Below, one piece after another: positions 36,371 through 48,312 of a stretch of DNA of 64,000 bases. This DNA is from Amborella trichopoda (lineage: Eukaryota > Streptophyta > Magnoliopsida > Amborellales > Amborellaceae): contig NW_006496517.1 in the NCBI RefSeq assembly GCF_000471905.2, positions 1,495,987 through 1,559,986 on the forward strand. The letters run 5' to 3'. The notes beneath the pieces were generated by a model that saw nothing but the letters and a program-made list of their open reading frames with translations, ran no database searches and was not told where the DNA came from. The position numbers and the translations under genes are program-made. Every line of letters starts with the position of its first letter. The first letter of the stretch is position 1.

Positions 36371-37529
36371 ATACATGTGTATCTACATACTGTAACGTAA
36401 GATGGCGAAATTGGTTTCAGTCTTTTGTGTATTAACGTACAAGTTTGTGCAATATGCAAAATACTAGATACTTTTTCCTTAGGCTGTTGCAAAGTGTAAA
36501 TTATTTTGGATCCTTTTGAGTTATTGCATTTCTTTTCCTTGATTCAAATCAACCGTGGGTTGGAACCCGTTTCTCTTTCCTTTTGATATATTGCCATGTA
36601 GACCATGAAGAAAAGATTTAAGGAATCCCTTCATATGTGGTGGCCTGCATTGCCGACGAAACATTGCAGGCTTTCACCTTGTTTACTTTATTTTAGTGGT
36701 TGCTCCTTTGTTGCATCAGAAGGCACAGCATGAGATACTGCTCCACCGGTTTGTTGCCCAAGTGGAACTTTAAGATTTTCTTGTTAAGCTGAGAATCCTT
36801 GTTTGCTTTCTTAAAAATACCTTTGCAGCTCACATCAACAGAAATGAAGGCAAAAAAAGGGAGGGGAGAACTCGGATTTTGAAGTGTCGCAGACTTAGTT
36901 AACCAAAACCATATGTCAGCTTGCATACTAAACTTGAAGTTGGACACAAGTCCATTATGGCAAAAGTACAAGAAGGATTCTATCAGATTTGGATTTGCAG
37001 CACTTCTTAACTCCTGGTTGTCTTTGCATGGGCTATCTGCCTTAACATCACAATTACCATTGTATGATTTTGTTGACCCCTTTGAAAGTTTTGTTCAACT
37101 TCTTGTTTCGCAGTCTCCATTTCTCGTCTCTCTCCCTCATTCTCTTCCCTTTGGTATTTGGGTTTTTTGAGATTCTTTTTTACCTGTTGGGATAAAGCAT
37201 GACGATGATGATCTTCTTTTTTGACCCTTCCCTTCTCATTTTTGTCTGAGGATTCATTTTGGAAGGAAGTTTAAGCTCAAACTATAGAGGAAGGGATGGC
37301 ATTGCTTAGGTTTGTATATTGAGATCTTTAGCCCTCCCTGTCAATCTCTTGGGATCAAAACGGAAACCGCCAACGAATAGAAAATTTCCTTAGTTGCAGG
37401 CTGAATGGGCTCGGGTTTTTGGTGAAGCTGGACTACCTATGGAAGTCACTATTTGAAAGTTTATATTTAGATTACAGTTTTAGAAGGTTCGTTTCAATAA
37501 TTTGGTAGAGTAATATATTTGATGGTTTG
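36371..37529. other. Intergenic DNA, no gene seen
   Basis: Open frames on both strands (for example 36913-37170) have no recognisable similarity. Confidence 0.4.
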
Positions 37530-37930
37530 ACATAAATAAGGTAGAGGTTATAGTTACATTTATAGGATTAGGATATCTGAAATAAGCTTTGAAAAAGCTA
37601 AAGATAAAAAAGACTTTAAGACCATATGTTATCCAGATAGAAGTTTGGAAGTGTACGGAAGAGATTGGTATATGCTGACTTATCAAGCTGTTCAACAAGT
37701 TGTCGAGAACAAAGAAAATACCAGATAAATGGAGAAAAATTACTGTGATTTTATTTATAAGTACAAATGAGACAGAATTGTACGAACTATTGATGGGTTA
37801 AACTTATGAACTGTATTATGAAGCCGTGGAAAAGAGTAGTTGAGCAACAACTAAGGTGTGAAATAAGTGTATTAGAAGTCTGTTCGGTTATATGTTAGGG
37901 TCTGTAAATAAGGTGGAACAATATTCACCT
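37530..37930 (+). pseudogene. LINE reverse transcriptase fragment
   Basis: This is the same family and segment as the copy at 23.5 kb. KTLRP..IEVWKC, a LIKLFN block, TKKIPDKWRK and a decayed MKLWERV-like stretch are readable across frames. It stops abruptly near 37930, next to the copia fragment. Confidence 0.65.
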
Positions 37931-37976
37931 CTCCTATCTGTTTGAAGAATTTTAATATGTCTACAGAGCTGATTTT

Positions 37977-39760
37977 CTATCTGAGCTTCATATCTTTAAA
38001 TGTTTTTAATGTATATAATTTTTTATTAATTAGGTATACATATCCATAACGTGAATAATCATCTATAACTGTTATGAAATATTCCATACTTTTTTGTGTT
38101 TTTACATTTAATGGGCCACGTATATCAGAGTGAACAGTACTAAGTAGTTCACTAGATCTTTTCCCTTTAGAAAAATGCTTTTTAGTTAATTTACCAGAAA
38201 CACATGGCTTGCATGTTTTGAACACAATTTCTCCTAAATTAGGGAGCAGACCTTTTTTGACCATATGATTCATTTTATCTTTATTGATATGTCATAATCT
38301 TAAGTGTCATAAATATGAATCATCTACACACACAAAAGCAGCACAAAAGAATCAAAATAACTAGAAAGAGATGAATTTTCATTAATATTCAATCGGTACA
38401 AATTGCCAACTTCAGTACCATACGTCAAAGCTCTATAATGCTTCCCAATGGTGACCCGATCAGAACTAAATCTTATTTTGTAACCCTTATCATCTAGCCT
38501 AGGAACAAAAATCAAATTGTGCCTCATATTGGGCCCATATAAAGTATAAGTCCAGTAGATTCGTTTCTCCTGGTAAACACAAATTGAAAGTACCGACACC
38601 AAGTACATCATAATAGGTATCATTTCCCATATAAATCCACTGGTTACTGACTGCAATCTCATTCAACTCTATGAATTCGTCTTTGGTCCTCGAGACATAT
38701 CGAGTGGAGGCTGAGTCGACCCACCAATTTCTCAAGTCATGGCCGGCAACTATTGATTCTAGGACTACACAGATCAAGTATTTTATTTTATTTTGATTAT
38801 TTTAGGTATTGTTGTTATTCTAGTTCTTATTTTTGTTTTCAGCTTGGGACAGTTGAACTTGATGTGTCTAATTTTCTTACAATAAAAACAGGTCTTCTCA
38901 ACCTTATTCTTTTGGTTTTTAAAAATTCTCCCATTGCCCTTATTCCTATTATTGTTCTAATTATTATAAGGTTTATTGGGAATCTGAGAAGGTGAACTTT
39001 GGGCAAAGTGGAACTTATTTGACTTCTTTCTCATTCTTCTCTCAGCTTGAAAATTGAGGTGCATGGGAAGATTTATCCATTATGCAGAGTGGTTCAATAC
39101 AATTACAACAGGATCTCAAGATGGAGGAAGACTGTTAAGGAAAATAGACACTTACATGTGGTCAAGGACTGGATTTCCGGTTGCAGCAAGGTCCTTTGCG
39201 AGCACTGTCATTTTATTGACATGCTTGGTCACTGAGTCCGATTATTTCATTCTGCAATAATTATATTTTTTTAATAACAACTGTACATGGGTCTAAGAAG
39301 TGGTCTCATGCTTTTCAGATGGGGCACCCTTCATACTTTGAGCTGTGGTGTGATCCTTAAAGACTTTAATTAAATCATCTACCATAAAATTCAACGTAGT
39401 AGTCCTAACTACTTTGTCATCTTCTAACCATTTTTCAACTCGCCTTCTAGCTTGACCAATGGCATTAGGCTCTAAAATTGGTGGTTCTGTATTTAAAACA
39501 TAGTCCACCCTATCTTGGAACAAAATATATCAAATTTTTCTTTTCCTCATAGAAAAATTGGTTCCATTGAGTTTTCAAGTTTTGATAGTTTTGACATAAC
39601 TAGCCTAGATGCCATTTTAAGTTTTAGATAATACATAAAGGTTCAAACAATTCAATTGTGTTTAAGAATAGGGTTGTCTGATAGTCAAATCAATAGGTTG
39701 CCGACTCTCAGTAGGCTGCAACTTCAAAGAAGAATTTTCTTGAACAGTTGATGTTTGCAT
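37977..39760 (-). pseudogene. Ty1/copia polyprotein fragment: gag, zinc knuckle, protease, integrase start
   Basis: Read on the minus strand from an ATG at 39760: a gag region (about 39520-39290, with an RRRVEKWLEDD segment of the plant UBN2 type); a CCHC zinc knuckle (CFYCKKIRHIKFNC) near 38890-38850; the protease WWVDSAST, a variant of the copia DSGA active site, near 38720; a gag-pre-integrase region near 38450-38350; and the integrase core with HSDIRGPL and FITVIDDYSRYGYVY near 38110-38050. The order is copia (integrase before reverse transcriptase). It ends at about 37975, so reverse transcriptase, RNase H and the 3' LTR are missing. Several frameshifts and stops break it. Confidence 0.85.
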
Positions 39761-40431
39761 TGCTATGATGCAGTAAACTAAAAAAGTAAGGCAACAAAAC
39801 TATTTTATGCAATTCTTGCATAAGAATAATTTTCATAAATATGTGAATATGTTTTACCACAAGAGAGAGAATCTACAATGATATTTGATATTCTCAACAA
39901 AAAATATGGCATAACATAATCACAAAAATTGAGTTCACTAAATCAAGATCATGAAATTTTCTCACTTAAAGAGATCAAAGCATAAGATAATTATGTAAGG
40001 CAATGACAATTACGATGCAAATAAAATATATAGAAAATCCCTAAATTATAAGCCACAAAAAATGTATGCGATTGATATGTCGTCTTTTACTCAAATAGTT
40101 GTTGTGTGCATAACAAATTTCAATAATCCAATAAAAATATGCACTAATTTTTAGCAACAAAAGATGGAAGAAAGAAGATGCAAGCCGACTGATTTTTAAC
40201 AGTCCATGGTCAATAAAGAGTATATAACAATAAGGAAATTTATATTCTCACTATTAAAAAAAAACAAGCATGGTTAGTCAACTACCGCAGACAGAGTAGA
40301 AGAATTTTGGGCAGTCTTTACATAGTTTTTTTTTTTTCCGACAACAGTTATGTGTCTCTTTATTTCTCTCTCTAAAATTTAAGCGCCATCTTTCTCTCTC
40401 TAGACTTACAACAACAAATTTTTTATTATTA
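39761..40431. other. Probable copia leader region, non-coding
   Basis: AT-rich with no open frame of note. It lies between the copia gag start and the primer-binding site on the minus strand, so it is probably untranslated leader, interrupted by the MITE at 40432. Confidence 0.4.
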
Positions 40432-40825
40432 TTGTTAAGCTACACCACTTGTGGTGTAGACCCTTAAAGTGCTAAATACTTTTAGACATTTAGATACCCT
40501 TATGGTATAATATAATAACTTTTTGTTTAGGGGTATTTTAAGTAATTAGTCAAGTATAAACTAGAAATTCTTAATAAAAACAAAAACATTTATTAACAAT
40601 AGTTGACAATGCTATCACTGATATGGTGTGTGACATCATATATATTAATTGTTTTTAACTATTAATATAATGTCACTATTTTCTTATAAAATATCCATTT
40701 TACCCTTCTAAATGACCAAAAAAACACCTACTTGAAAAATTTTGTATTACAATTCAAGAGTATTTTAGTGTCAAAAAATATTAAGCACTTTAAGGATCTA
40801 CACCACAAGTGGTGTAAACTAACAA
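40432..40825. mobile_element. MITE of about 394 bp with about 55-bp terminal inverted repeats
   Basis: The left arm reads TTGTTAAGCTACACCACTTG and continues to GTAGACCCTTAAAGTGCTAAA. The reverse complement of the right arm (40770-40825) reads TTGTTAGTTTACACCACTTG and continues through GTAGATCCTTAAAGTGCTTAA. Each arm contains its own 8-bp stem hairpin, TACACCAC facing GTGGTGTA. There is no coding capacity. ATT repeats flank both ends and obscure any target duplication. Confidence 0.8.
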
Positions 40826-41694
40826 AACCCTATTATTATTATTTTAATTATAACAGTAAAAAATTAGAGAGAGAATTACCACTTCACTTTGATAATCTTG
40901 TGAGCTGGAGAAAAAACCAGAACTACAAAACCAAAATAAAAAGAGTGTAAATATCTCGGGGTTTCATAATAACGTATCTCGTTGAACTTTGGTTTTCAGA
41001 TGGAGGTATTGGTAAAAAAACTAGAGCGTGGTTATTCAAAATCAAACAACGAAGTTCACTGAAATTTCAGTGAATTTCACTGATATTCAATGAATTGGAG
41101 AGAAAGAGTACCTAATGAAGCCAAGACAAAAAAAAAAGCAGTATAAAATATAGTTTCAACAACTGAACCCAAAAAAATGGGGAAATATGAATTTTTTTAA
41201 AAGTTTTTTTTATTTAGAGAGAAGATATTTTATTTTTATTTAGAGAGAAGATAATAGAGTTTTGGATTGGTTCAAAGTTTTTCTTTCTCCTTTCAATACT
41301 GATGATTTCGATGAAAGGAAATTATGTATAAATCCAATGCATAATAAAGAAACTACAAAAAAAGAAAAGATAAGCACAAAATATCTTAAAGAGAGAATAG
41401 GGTTTCTTTGAAAAGCCTTAAATTTGCTAGGAGGGTTATGAGTTCACTTAATTTGGGTTTAAAAAGTCAACATATAAAAGGATCATGAAAGATAAAAAGG
41501 AAAATGATTTAAAAATTTCAGACTATTAAATTTAAGGTTAGAAAAATTTATAGCAAGATATACGAGAATGACAAAACTCATTATCAAAGTTACCATAAAT
41601 TAAACTTAGGAAAAATAATATATAAACACCAACAAAAACAAAAGATAGAACCTGAGACCTGTGGGTTATGGCCCCCCCACGCTTCTCCAACTTT
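40826..41694. other. Non-coding DNA between MITE and primer-binding site
   Basis: AT-rich, no gene. It contains a short tandem pair (TTTTATTTAGAGAGAAGAT) near 41206-41250. It probably belongs to the copia leader. Confidence 0.35.
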
Positions 41695-41720
41695 GCTCTG
41701 ATACCAATGTTGAAATTTTG
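41695..41720 (-). other. Copia primer-binding site and end of 5' LTR (minus strand)
   Basis: On the minus strand TTGGTATCAGAGC (41707-41695) matches the usual plant primer-binding site complementary to the 3' end of initiator tRNA-Met. It directly follows an LTR-like end, ...TTTCAACA (41715-41708). It lies 1.9 kb upstream of the copia gag start on the same strand. The outer boundary of this LTR was not found. Confidence 0.65.
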
Positions 41721-42053
41721 AGGGGAATAGATGAAACCGCCAAAGTCCTAGGAATCAAAGGCAGTGTCATAAGACTGTGGATTGTAGAGATCAAGTTGTA
41801 TCAGAACAATGAGAACTCTATGTTTTTTTTATGTTCCTCTCCATAGCCATGAAACCTTCTTAAAAAGGGATGGGAGGAGACCGTTCTCCAACATTCGGCT
41901 TTCTTCTTAGAATCTCTGACAACGTGACCCTCTTTTATTGGGAGGTGGTAGTTATCTTCTACCCGTTGGATAAAGTCATCATCTCTCTATGAAGCCTTTT
42001 TTTAGTGATAAATATTAAAATATATGATAAAGATAAAGATAGAGAAATATGAC

Positions 42054-42568
42054 ATGTTTGAGGGCCCCATGGCCACCCATACGTACCAACAGTTCTCCCC
42101 TACCTGGACCGACAAGTTCGAGAACGCCTTCCTCTGGATTGCGGGATGGTGACCCACCATGCCTTCCTCTGGATCGCGGGATGGCGACCCACCATGGTCT
42201 TTCGCCTCCTCTATGCGAAGGCTGGCCTGCAGTCCGACTCCGAGCTTGCCGTGCTCCTCAAAGGTCTGAGTGACGGAAACCTTGTTGGCCTCACACCTGC
42301 TCAACTCACGGCCATCAAACTGCTCTGGATGAAAACAATTGAAAAAGAAGAAGAAATCATGAGGAAGATGACCAAGTTACAACAAGCAGTGGCTGACAGA
42401 TCTTTGGTGGAGTTTGCTCAGATTGTGGCTGAAGGGAAATAGGCAGAGGCAGGGGTGGAGGCGGCGCTGGTGGTGCAGGAAGAAGGATTGAGGCAGGTTC
42501 TATATAGCGTCGACTGGCTGAGACTCGAGACACTCAAGGTTGTGGTTGGGATACTGAGCCCATCAGGC
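42054..42568 (+). pseudogene. DOG1-domain protein pseudogene (DOG1-like)
   Basis: From ATG 42054 the text reads TDKFENAFLWIAGW, then, after a shift, PTMVFRLLYAKAG, LTPAQLTAIKLLWMKTI, EEEIMRKMTKLQQAVAD and, after a TAG (CAG to TAG) near 42440, AALVVQEEGLRQVLYSVDWL and LKVVVGILSP. These are consecutive blocks of the DOG1 domain found in seed-dormancy DOG1-like proteins and TGA factors. A 35-bp tandem duplication (42126-42160 and 42161-42195) shifts the frame, and its first copy has CGA changed to TGA. It is intronless, noticeably GC-richer than its surroundings and has no N-terminal part. A retrocopy, or a gene fragment carried with the neighbouring copia LTR, would explain this. Confidence 0.75.
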
Positions 42569-43680
42569 CGTGGATTTTCCGATTAATTAATTACCAAGTG
42601 ATGTGGAAAAATGCACTAAAACCAATTTATTTGAAAATATTCCCACGCTTAACAGCATGAGATAATTTTTTCATGTGAAAATATTTCACACGAACCAAAC
42701 GTGCCGTAAATGTCTCTTGTTTCTTTTTCTCCTCTTCTCACTCTATAATTTGTATACATCTTTTTTGTGCCGTTTTGTTGTTCTTGTCTGTAAGTTCCTT
42801 TTGTGTGTTTGTATTTAAGCCTTAAGGAGACATTGGAGTCTTATTTGTTCAGTATGAGTCAATGGTGTGTTGGATTAAAGTGTTTTAGTTAATGAAGCAG
42901 CCGAGTTCATGAGGGATAATAGGGCCGAGAGAGAGGGAGCTGGGAGTGTGGAGAGCAGTTGTAGGTATGTTAGGAACATTTGTTTTTTTTAGAAATTATT
43001 CCAAGTAGACCTGTATGCATATTTTAATTTTTTCTCTTCTTTTTTAAAGAAAAATGGTTTGATAGGGCTGCAGGCCTATTGATATAAGTAAAGCCTCACC
43101 TTATAATTCGTCTAAAGTTACAAGTCAAGTATTGGAAAACTTTTACTTTGATCATCTTGGCTTGAACATTATGGTTGTGAAAAAGCATTAGGATTTTAAG
43201 CCACGTACATATGGTAACAAATTATCTAGATTGTCCATTCAACCCTAAAAATAAATGTTCATATATTCGCAATATCTGTAGCATTTTTTGCATTTCGAAT
43301 TTTATTGTTGGTGTTGGAAATTTATTTTAGAGCCATCTCTAAACACGGATTTGTGTGAGGCTTTATTTTGTTTTCAAAAAGCTTAAGCCTCATAAAAATT
43401 AGGGAAAATTATAGATACCCCCAACATCAATTTTCCACGTATCCTAACCCCCACACTTTTGTCAATGCATTTTGTGACAAAATTGCCCTATGTATCTCTT
43501 CTCCTTTTCTCTCTCTTTCTCTTTTTAGTCACATGACCCTCGCTTTTACTCTCTCTGTACTTCTCTCCACCCGTCCTCTCTTTCCCTTTTCTCTATCTTT
43601 CTCCTTTTATTGATTTGCAACTATTCTAATACAAGATTATATTTTTTTATCGATTATTTTAAAATGGGTTATGTTAGAGT
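42569..43680. other. Intergenic DNA, no gene seen
   Basis: AT-rich with CT-rich patches (43495-43600). Nothing coding is recognised. Confidence 0.4.
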
Positions 43681-44400
43681 GCAATCATTTTACAATAAAA
43701 TTGCCAGAGGAAAGATTTTATAGGAAGTTTGGAAGGAATGGAATAGAACAACCTTCAATAAAGATAGTTTATCTTTTGATATAATCCTCAACCATATCAA
43801 GCATTCGCTATGGTGTTGTTTATTAGTCACAAAAAAAGGTTGATGTATTACAGAGGTGGATATATTGCGTAATCTTCTTAATTTATTTCAGATGGGATTG
43901 TCAAATGTGGGCTAAGGAGTATTCGGGTTCCACCTGTTCATGAAGCTTTTAAATTAAACTTTGGTGGGAGTCCTCAAGTGTTGGTGGGATCATTAAGGAT
44001 TGGAGTGGGACGCTGACCTTTAGCTATACTGGTCCAATTGAGGTGATTATTACTAATCATGCTGAAATTCTCTCACTTTTTCTTGGTCTTATGCTTTTCA
44101 AAAGTAGATCAGTGGAGACTTTTTGTGTGGCCGAGATTGATTCTATGAATATCATTCAATGGTGCAAAAAAAAGCAGAAGGTGCCTTGGGAACTCAGATC
44201 AGTGTGGCTTCAAGTTCTTGAAATGGCAGAGTGTAGTACTATTTTCTTCCAGCATGCCTACAGAGAGGCTAATTAAGTAGCTGACTCTCTCTCGCTAAGA
44301 TTGGTTCATCGTTGCCTTCATTTCTTGTTTCTGGTGATTCAATTCCTATTATTTGATTTTTTATTTCAATAAAATTAAGCAACACTTGTCAAAAAAAAAG
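43681..44400 (+). pseudogene. LINE 3' remnant with RNase H, second copy
   Basis: The VWKEWNRTTFNKD segment (about 43725-43765) is followed by an RNase H domain: GGIIKDWSGTLTFSYTG near 43985, EILSLFLGL, EIDSMNIIQW, and a terminal HAYREAN then VADSLS with one stop. An A-rich tail lies at about 44385-44405. It has the same architecture as the copy at 15.8-16.5 kb and is less decayed. It abuts the left end of the Mutator-like element. Confidence 0.7.
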
Positions 44401-44578
44401 GAAAAGAAATTTAATCAAAATGTAGACAAAAAAAAGGGGGAAATTATCGCAAATATATCTTAATTGGAAAAAAAACTTAAATTTTTGTAAACCTTGTATA
44501 CATCCTTTTTTCTCATTTTCGGCTTTTTTTGGACCAAAATAACCTTCATGGTAGTCATATTACCATGAAGAACATTGA

Positions 44579-44745
44579 GGTACTTTAAGTACCATAATAT
44601 TTAGTGCATTTTATACGGTACTTTAAGTACCATAATACTTAGGCATTTTATATAGTAGTTTAAGTACCATAATTTTATAAGCATTTTATACGGCACTTTT
44701 AATACTGTAATATCTCGAATATTTGTTACGGTACTCAAACTACTG
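44579..44745. repeat. 38-bp subrepeats inside the left MULE terminal repeat
   Basis: Units starting GGTACTTTAAGTACC or variants begin at 44579, 44617, 44654, 44692 and 44730. Each ends with a GCATTTTATAC-like tail. The unit head is nearly palindromic. The right terminal repeat holds the equivalent array in inverted order (about 53045-53215). Confidence 0.75.
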
Positions 44746-44920
44746 GAATTATTGCCCGCCCTTTTTGGACAAGTTATTTATCTTAAAACCCTATTTTCAT
44801 GATTTCTTTATCACAAGCTACTCTTTTCTCATCTTCCTTAGCCTCATAAACTGCTCCTTTCTCATCTTCCTTAGCCTCCTCTCTCTTTCTCTCTCATTAT
44901 TGATCTTGTAAGCAACAATA

Positions 44921-47900
44921 ATGGGTGACAACATAGTGAAAATCGTTTTACATTTTAGTGGTTTTTTCAAGAGGAAATCTAATGATGGACATATTTTCTA
45001 TGACGGTGGGGATATGAAGGTTATATTTTTTATGGGGATCCCATCATTTGACCAAATAAAAGATCACTTGTCAAAAGTACAAAATTGTGCCCCAAGTACT
45101 ACGACTTTTAGATATAGGGCTACCTAGTAACAATAATATGATACGTGTTGATGAAGATGACGACATTGCAAATATGATGGAAGGGTCCTCTCTCATCGCT
45201 ATGTATCAAACATACCTATTGAGCCTGACTTCATTGAATATTGACCACCAACAGGGCCCGATAATGATGCGTCAAGATTAGCCATGTAAGAAGTTTGCAA
45301 TAAAATTCATTATTATTTTTATTTATCAATATTTTGTTATGGGTTAGGATAATTCTCACTTGTTCTTCAATTTTTTTTTTGACAACAGTTCCCGACCAGA
45401 GCAAGTAGTTCACAGTGAACGTGCTGCTGACATAGATGTAGAAGATGAGTATGATTTAAAAATCAAGCAACATATTGACGACATCGATCCCATAGAAAGC
45501 CTCATCAAGATTAACCGTTACAAAGTTGTTCTTTGACAGAGTCAGGATTTTGACGATGTATCGGCATGCCATAATCACTTTATTGATTATGTTATATCAT
45601 AAAACCTCAATATGAAGTTTATAAAAAGCGAGGAAAGACGTGTATGGGCAGGGTGTGCTGCAGACGGTTGTTCATGACAAGTGCACTGTTGGAGGGTTAA
45701 TACAACAAACTTCTTTAGGGTGAAGAAGTTGTTAAACATGCACTCATGTGTCGACGGAATAGGTAGGGTACATCAACCGCTTGCCTGAAGCCACTGGGTG
45801 GCAAACATGATCAAATATCGTTTGAATGATATGCCCAATTTGACACCTGGAGATGTGGTCGACATGATCACAGTGTCATACTATCTTACCAACAAGTATG
45901 TTGAGGCAAAGAGGTCGCATAAGAGATTAATGAGGACTCCCATATAAAGGCATACGAGAATCTCGCTAAGTACCTTCAGAAGATCCGAATCACTAACCTT
46001 GGGACCGTAACAGTTATTCAAACAGATGATCATGATAGGTTTGAACGTGTGTTTATAGGCAATCATCCATATTTGTATGGTTGTATGTATGGTTGCAGGC
46101 TATTGATAGGACTAGATGAGAGATTTTTTAAGGGAATATACAAAGGGATACTATTGCTGCAATTGAGGTAGATGTGAATAAAAATATATTTCATATAGCA
46201 AATGCAATGGTTGAAAGTGGAAATACACCAAGTTGGACTTGGTTTCTAGAGTTTCTAAATGAGTGGTTTGACGAGAGGCCTGATTTGGCAGCATTGACTA
46301 TTGTCTCAAATCATTAGAAAGAGTTACAAGCTGTAATTGACAATGTATTCCCAACCAGTGAACAAGGTTATTGTACGAATCACCTTGCTAATAACTTCAA
46401 AAAAGGCTATAAAAATTCGACGCTCACAAAGCTTTATTAGAAAGCTACACGTACATTGTCTATACTAGACTTCGATGAGTACATGACAAAGATTAAGAAT
46501 GCAAATGCTGGGGCCTATGATCAGATCATGTTACAACATCCAAAATATTAGGCAATTACATATTTTCGGGGATGTAGATACAATCATTTGACATCGAACA
46601 TCTTCAAATCATATAACTGGTGGATATTTAAGGCTTGGGAGGAGCCTCTTATTAAACTCTTTGAATGCCTAAATGTTAAACTCATGGGAAATTTTTCAAA
46701 AAAGATGGCCATGTCCATAGAATGGAGCGACATGCTTACATTTTATATAGTCTTATAGGCACATAGGTAGTATTATAAGTAGTAGGATTGAGATTATAAA
46801 TAGGTTTATCTGGTGGTATTCTTTTGGGTACAATAGTATTGGGATTCATGTTGAAAATATCCCACCACTTTACAAAGATGGTTTTTCCCAAGCGAGGGAT
46901 ATAGGTATAATCGGCTGTATTATTAGAAGTCACAGAGTATTCCCATTTCATAATCCATGGGAGTTGATATAAGGTGACAAAATATAAATGTGGATCAATA
47001 TTGCTATCAATCTTATTGAATAATTCAAATTGCTCCTATGCTTTCTTAAAAGCAGGAGGTAAAATATCACTTTTAGAGCCCCATATAAGAAACCAGTTTT
47101 TGAACCAACTAGAAAAACGTTCAAATAGAAGCATCCGGAATTGAATGTACCAACTATGAGTATTATTTGGATTTTGATAGGAAAATGTTTTATGCTATGC
47201 CTCAATATACTCTGCATACTTATAATATTTATAGGAAAAGTCTGGATTATTTAATTTTTTCCCTTGGGTGGGGTTGCAACCCCACTCCTCATAGGATAAA
47301 ATCTTTTTTATTTGCATTTTAGAGTATGCAATAACTCTTATATTTTGTTGATAATAATGGACCACAGAGACAGACCCTGTTTCCATTAATATGGCTTCAT
47401 AATATTCTCGGGTTTTAACTCCACTTGTGGGATTGAGATGAAGCATCTGTAATAATAGTTGTTTGTCTTTTATGTCCGCAGCACAGTGTCTTGTTTGTCT
47501 TTTATGTCGACAGCACAGTGGTCTGGTACGACGAGTATCCTGGACTAGTATCTTGATGGTGACATGAGGTGACATGGTACGGCTGGGAATCTTTATGTCG
47601 ATGCATGAGGTGGCATGGCTGAGAATCTGCTTTATCGGGTCATGCTTTATCGGGTCAGGTTTCTTTATGGTTTTTGGCTGAACTCATTGGGGTCTTCTTC
47701 TTCATCTTCTTCATCCGGGTCTGTTTCTTCCAATGGAAAATATCGATTGGCACGGTTGGGAGATGATTGAACTGTTTCATTTAAAGAAACTGGGTTGCGG
47801 CCTGCTTCATCAAATATTTCTCGCATTTGTTGTTCAAGAGTTTCTTTGGTGGCATGGGGATTGATCTCATACATGATGGTATGTATGAGATCAACGCGGA

Positions 47901-48186
47901 TAAGAAATATGCTGTTAATCTGGTGACACATACATGCAGTTGTTGGGTGTGGCAGGTTAGTGGGTTGTCGTGCAGTCATGCGATCGCGGCTGTAGATCAT
48001 AGGCACCAAGATGTTACAGAGTTTTGTGGCGTTTATTTCACAATTCAAATATACCATAGAGCAAATTCCCTTCCCTTCAACCCAATGCCTGATACACTAG
48101 AGTTGCAAGATATTGTCTATGGCCGTCAGCTGCAAGGTGAACCACGGGTTGGCCAAAGAAGCAACGCAAGAGCAATAATGTCGTAA
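44921..48186 (+). pseudogene. MuDR-type transposase, broken, with SWIM zinc finger
   Basis: The first exon from ATG 44921 gives KIVLHFSGFF and GGDMKVIFF, the N-terminal PB1-like MuDR domain. A probable intron follows (about 45285-45390). Then come a degraded FAR1/DNA-binding-like region, the MULE core near 46095-46330 (GLDERFFKGIYKG, SWTWFLEFLNEWF, TIVSNH) and an H..C-type region with NHLANNFKKGY. The coding text breaks at about 46740. It resumes at 47881 with the SWIM finger (CSCWVWQVSGLSCSHA), a complete CxC...CxH motif, and the C-terminal tail to a stop at 48186. The first catalytic Asp is present; the second, normally in TIVSD, is Asn. Many stops and shifts rule out activity. Confidence 0.8.
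46745..47874 (-). pseudogene. Retroelement or pararetrovirus-like coding fragment inserted in the transposase
   Basis: Three consecutive minus-strand frames (47861-47665, 47575-47195 and 47217-46736, the last with breaks) read as one decayed protein. It has an acidic N-terminal part, a central region with short in-frame duplications, and a Trp/Tyr-rich C-terminal part. I cannot assign it firmly. Its composition recalls N-terminal regions of plant LTR-retrotransposon or endogenous pararetrovirus polyproteins, but no protease, reverse transcriptase or zinc knuckle is present. Its right border is a perfect 14-bp inverted repeat (47861-47874 / 47881-47894). It cannot encode a functional product. 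Confidence 0.45.
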
Positions 48187-48312
48187 TCTCTGCTGTCACA
48201 CCCCAAGAATTTACAATACTGTTATTCCTGAGATGTGACAGACAAAACATATATACATCTATTGATAGGACAAATTTACAATGGCGAGGTCTTACAAAGT
48301 AAATAAAGAAAG

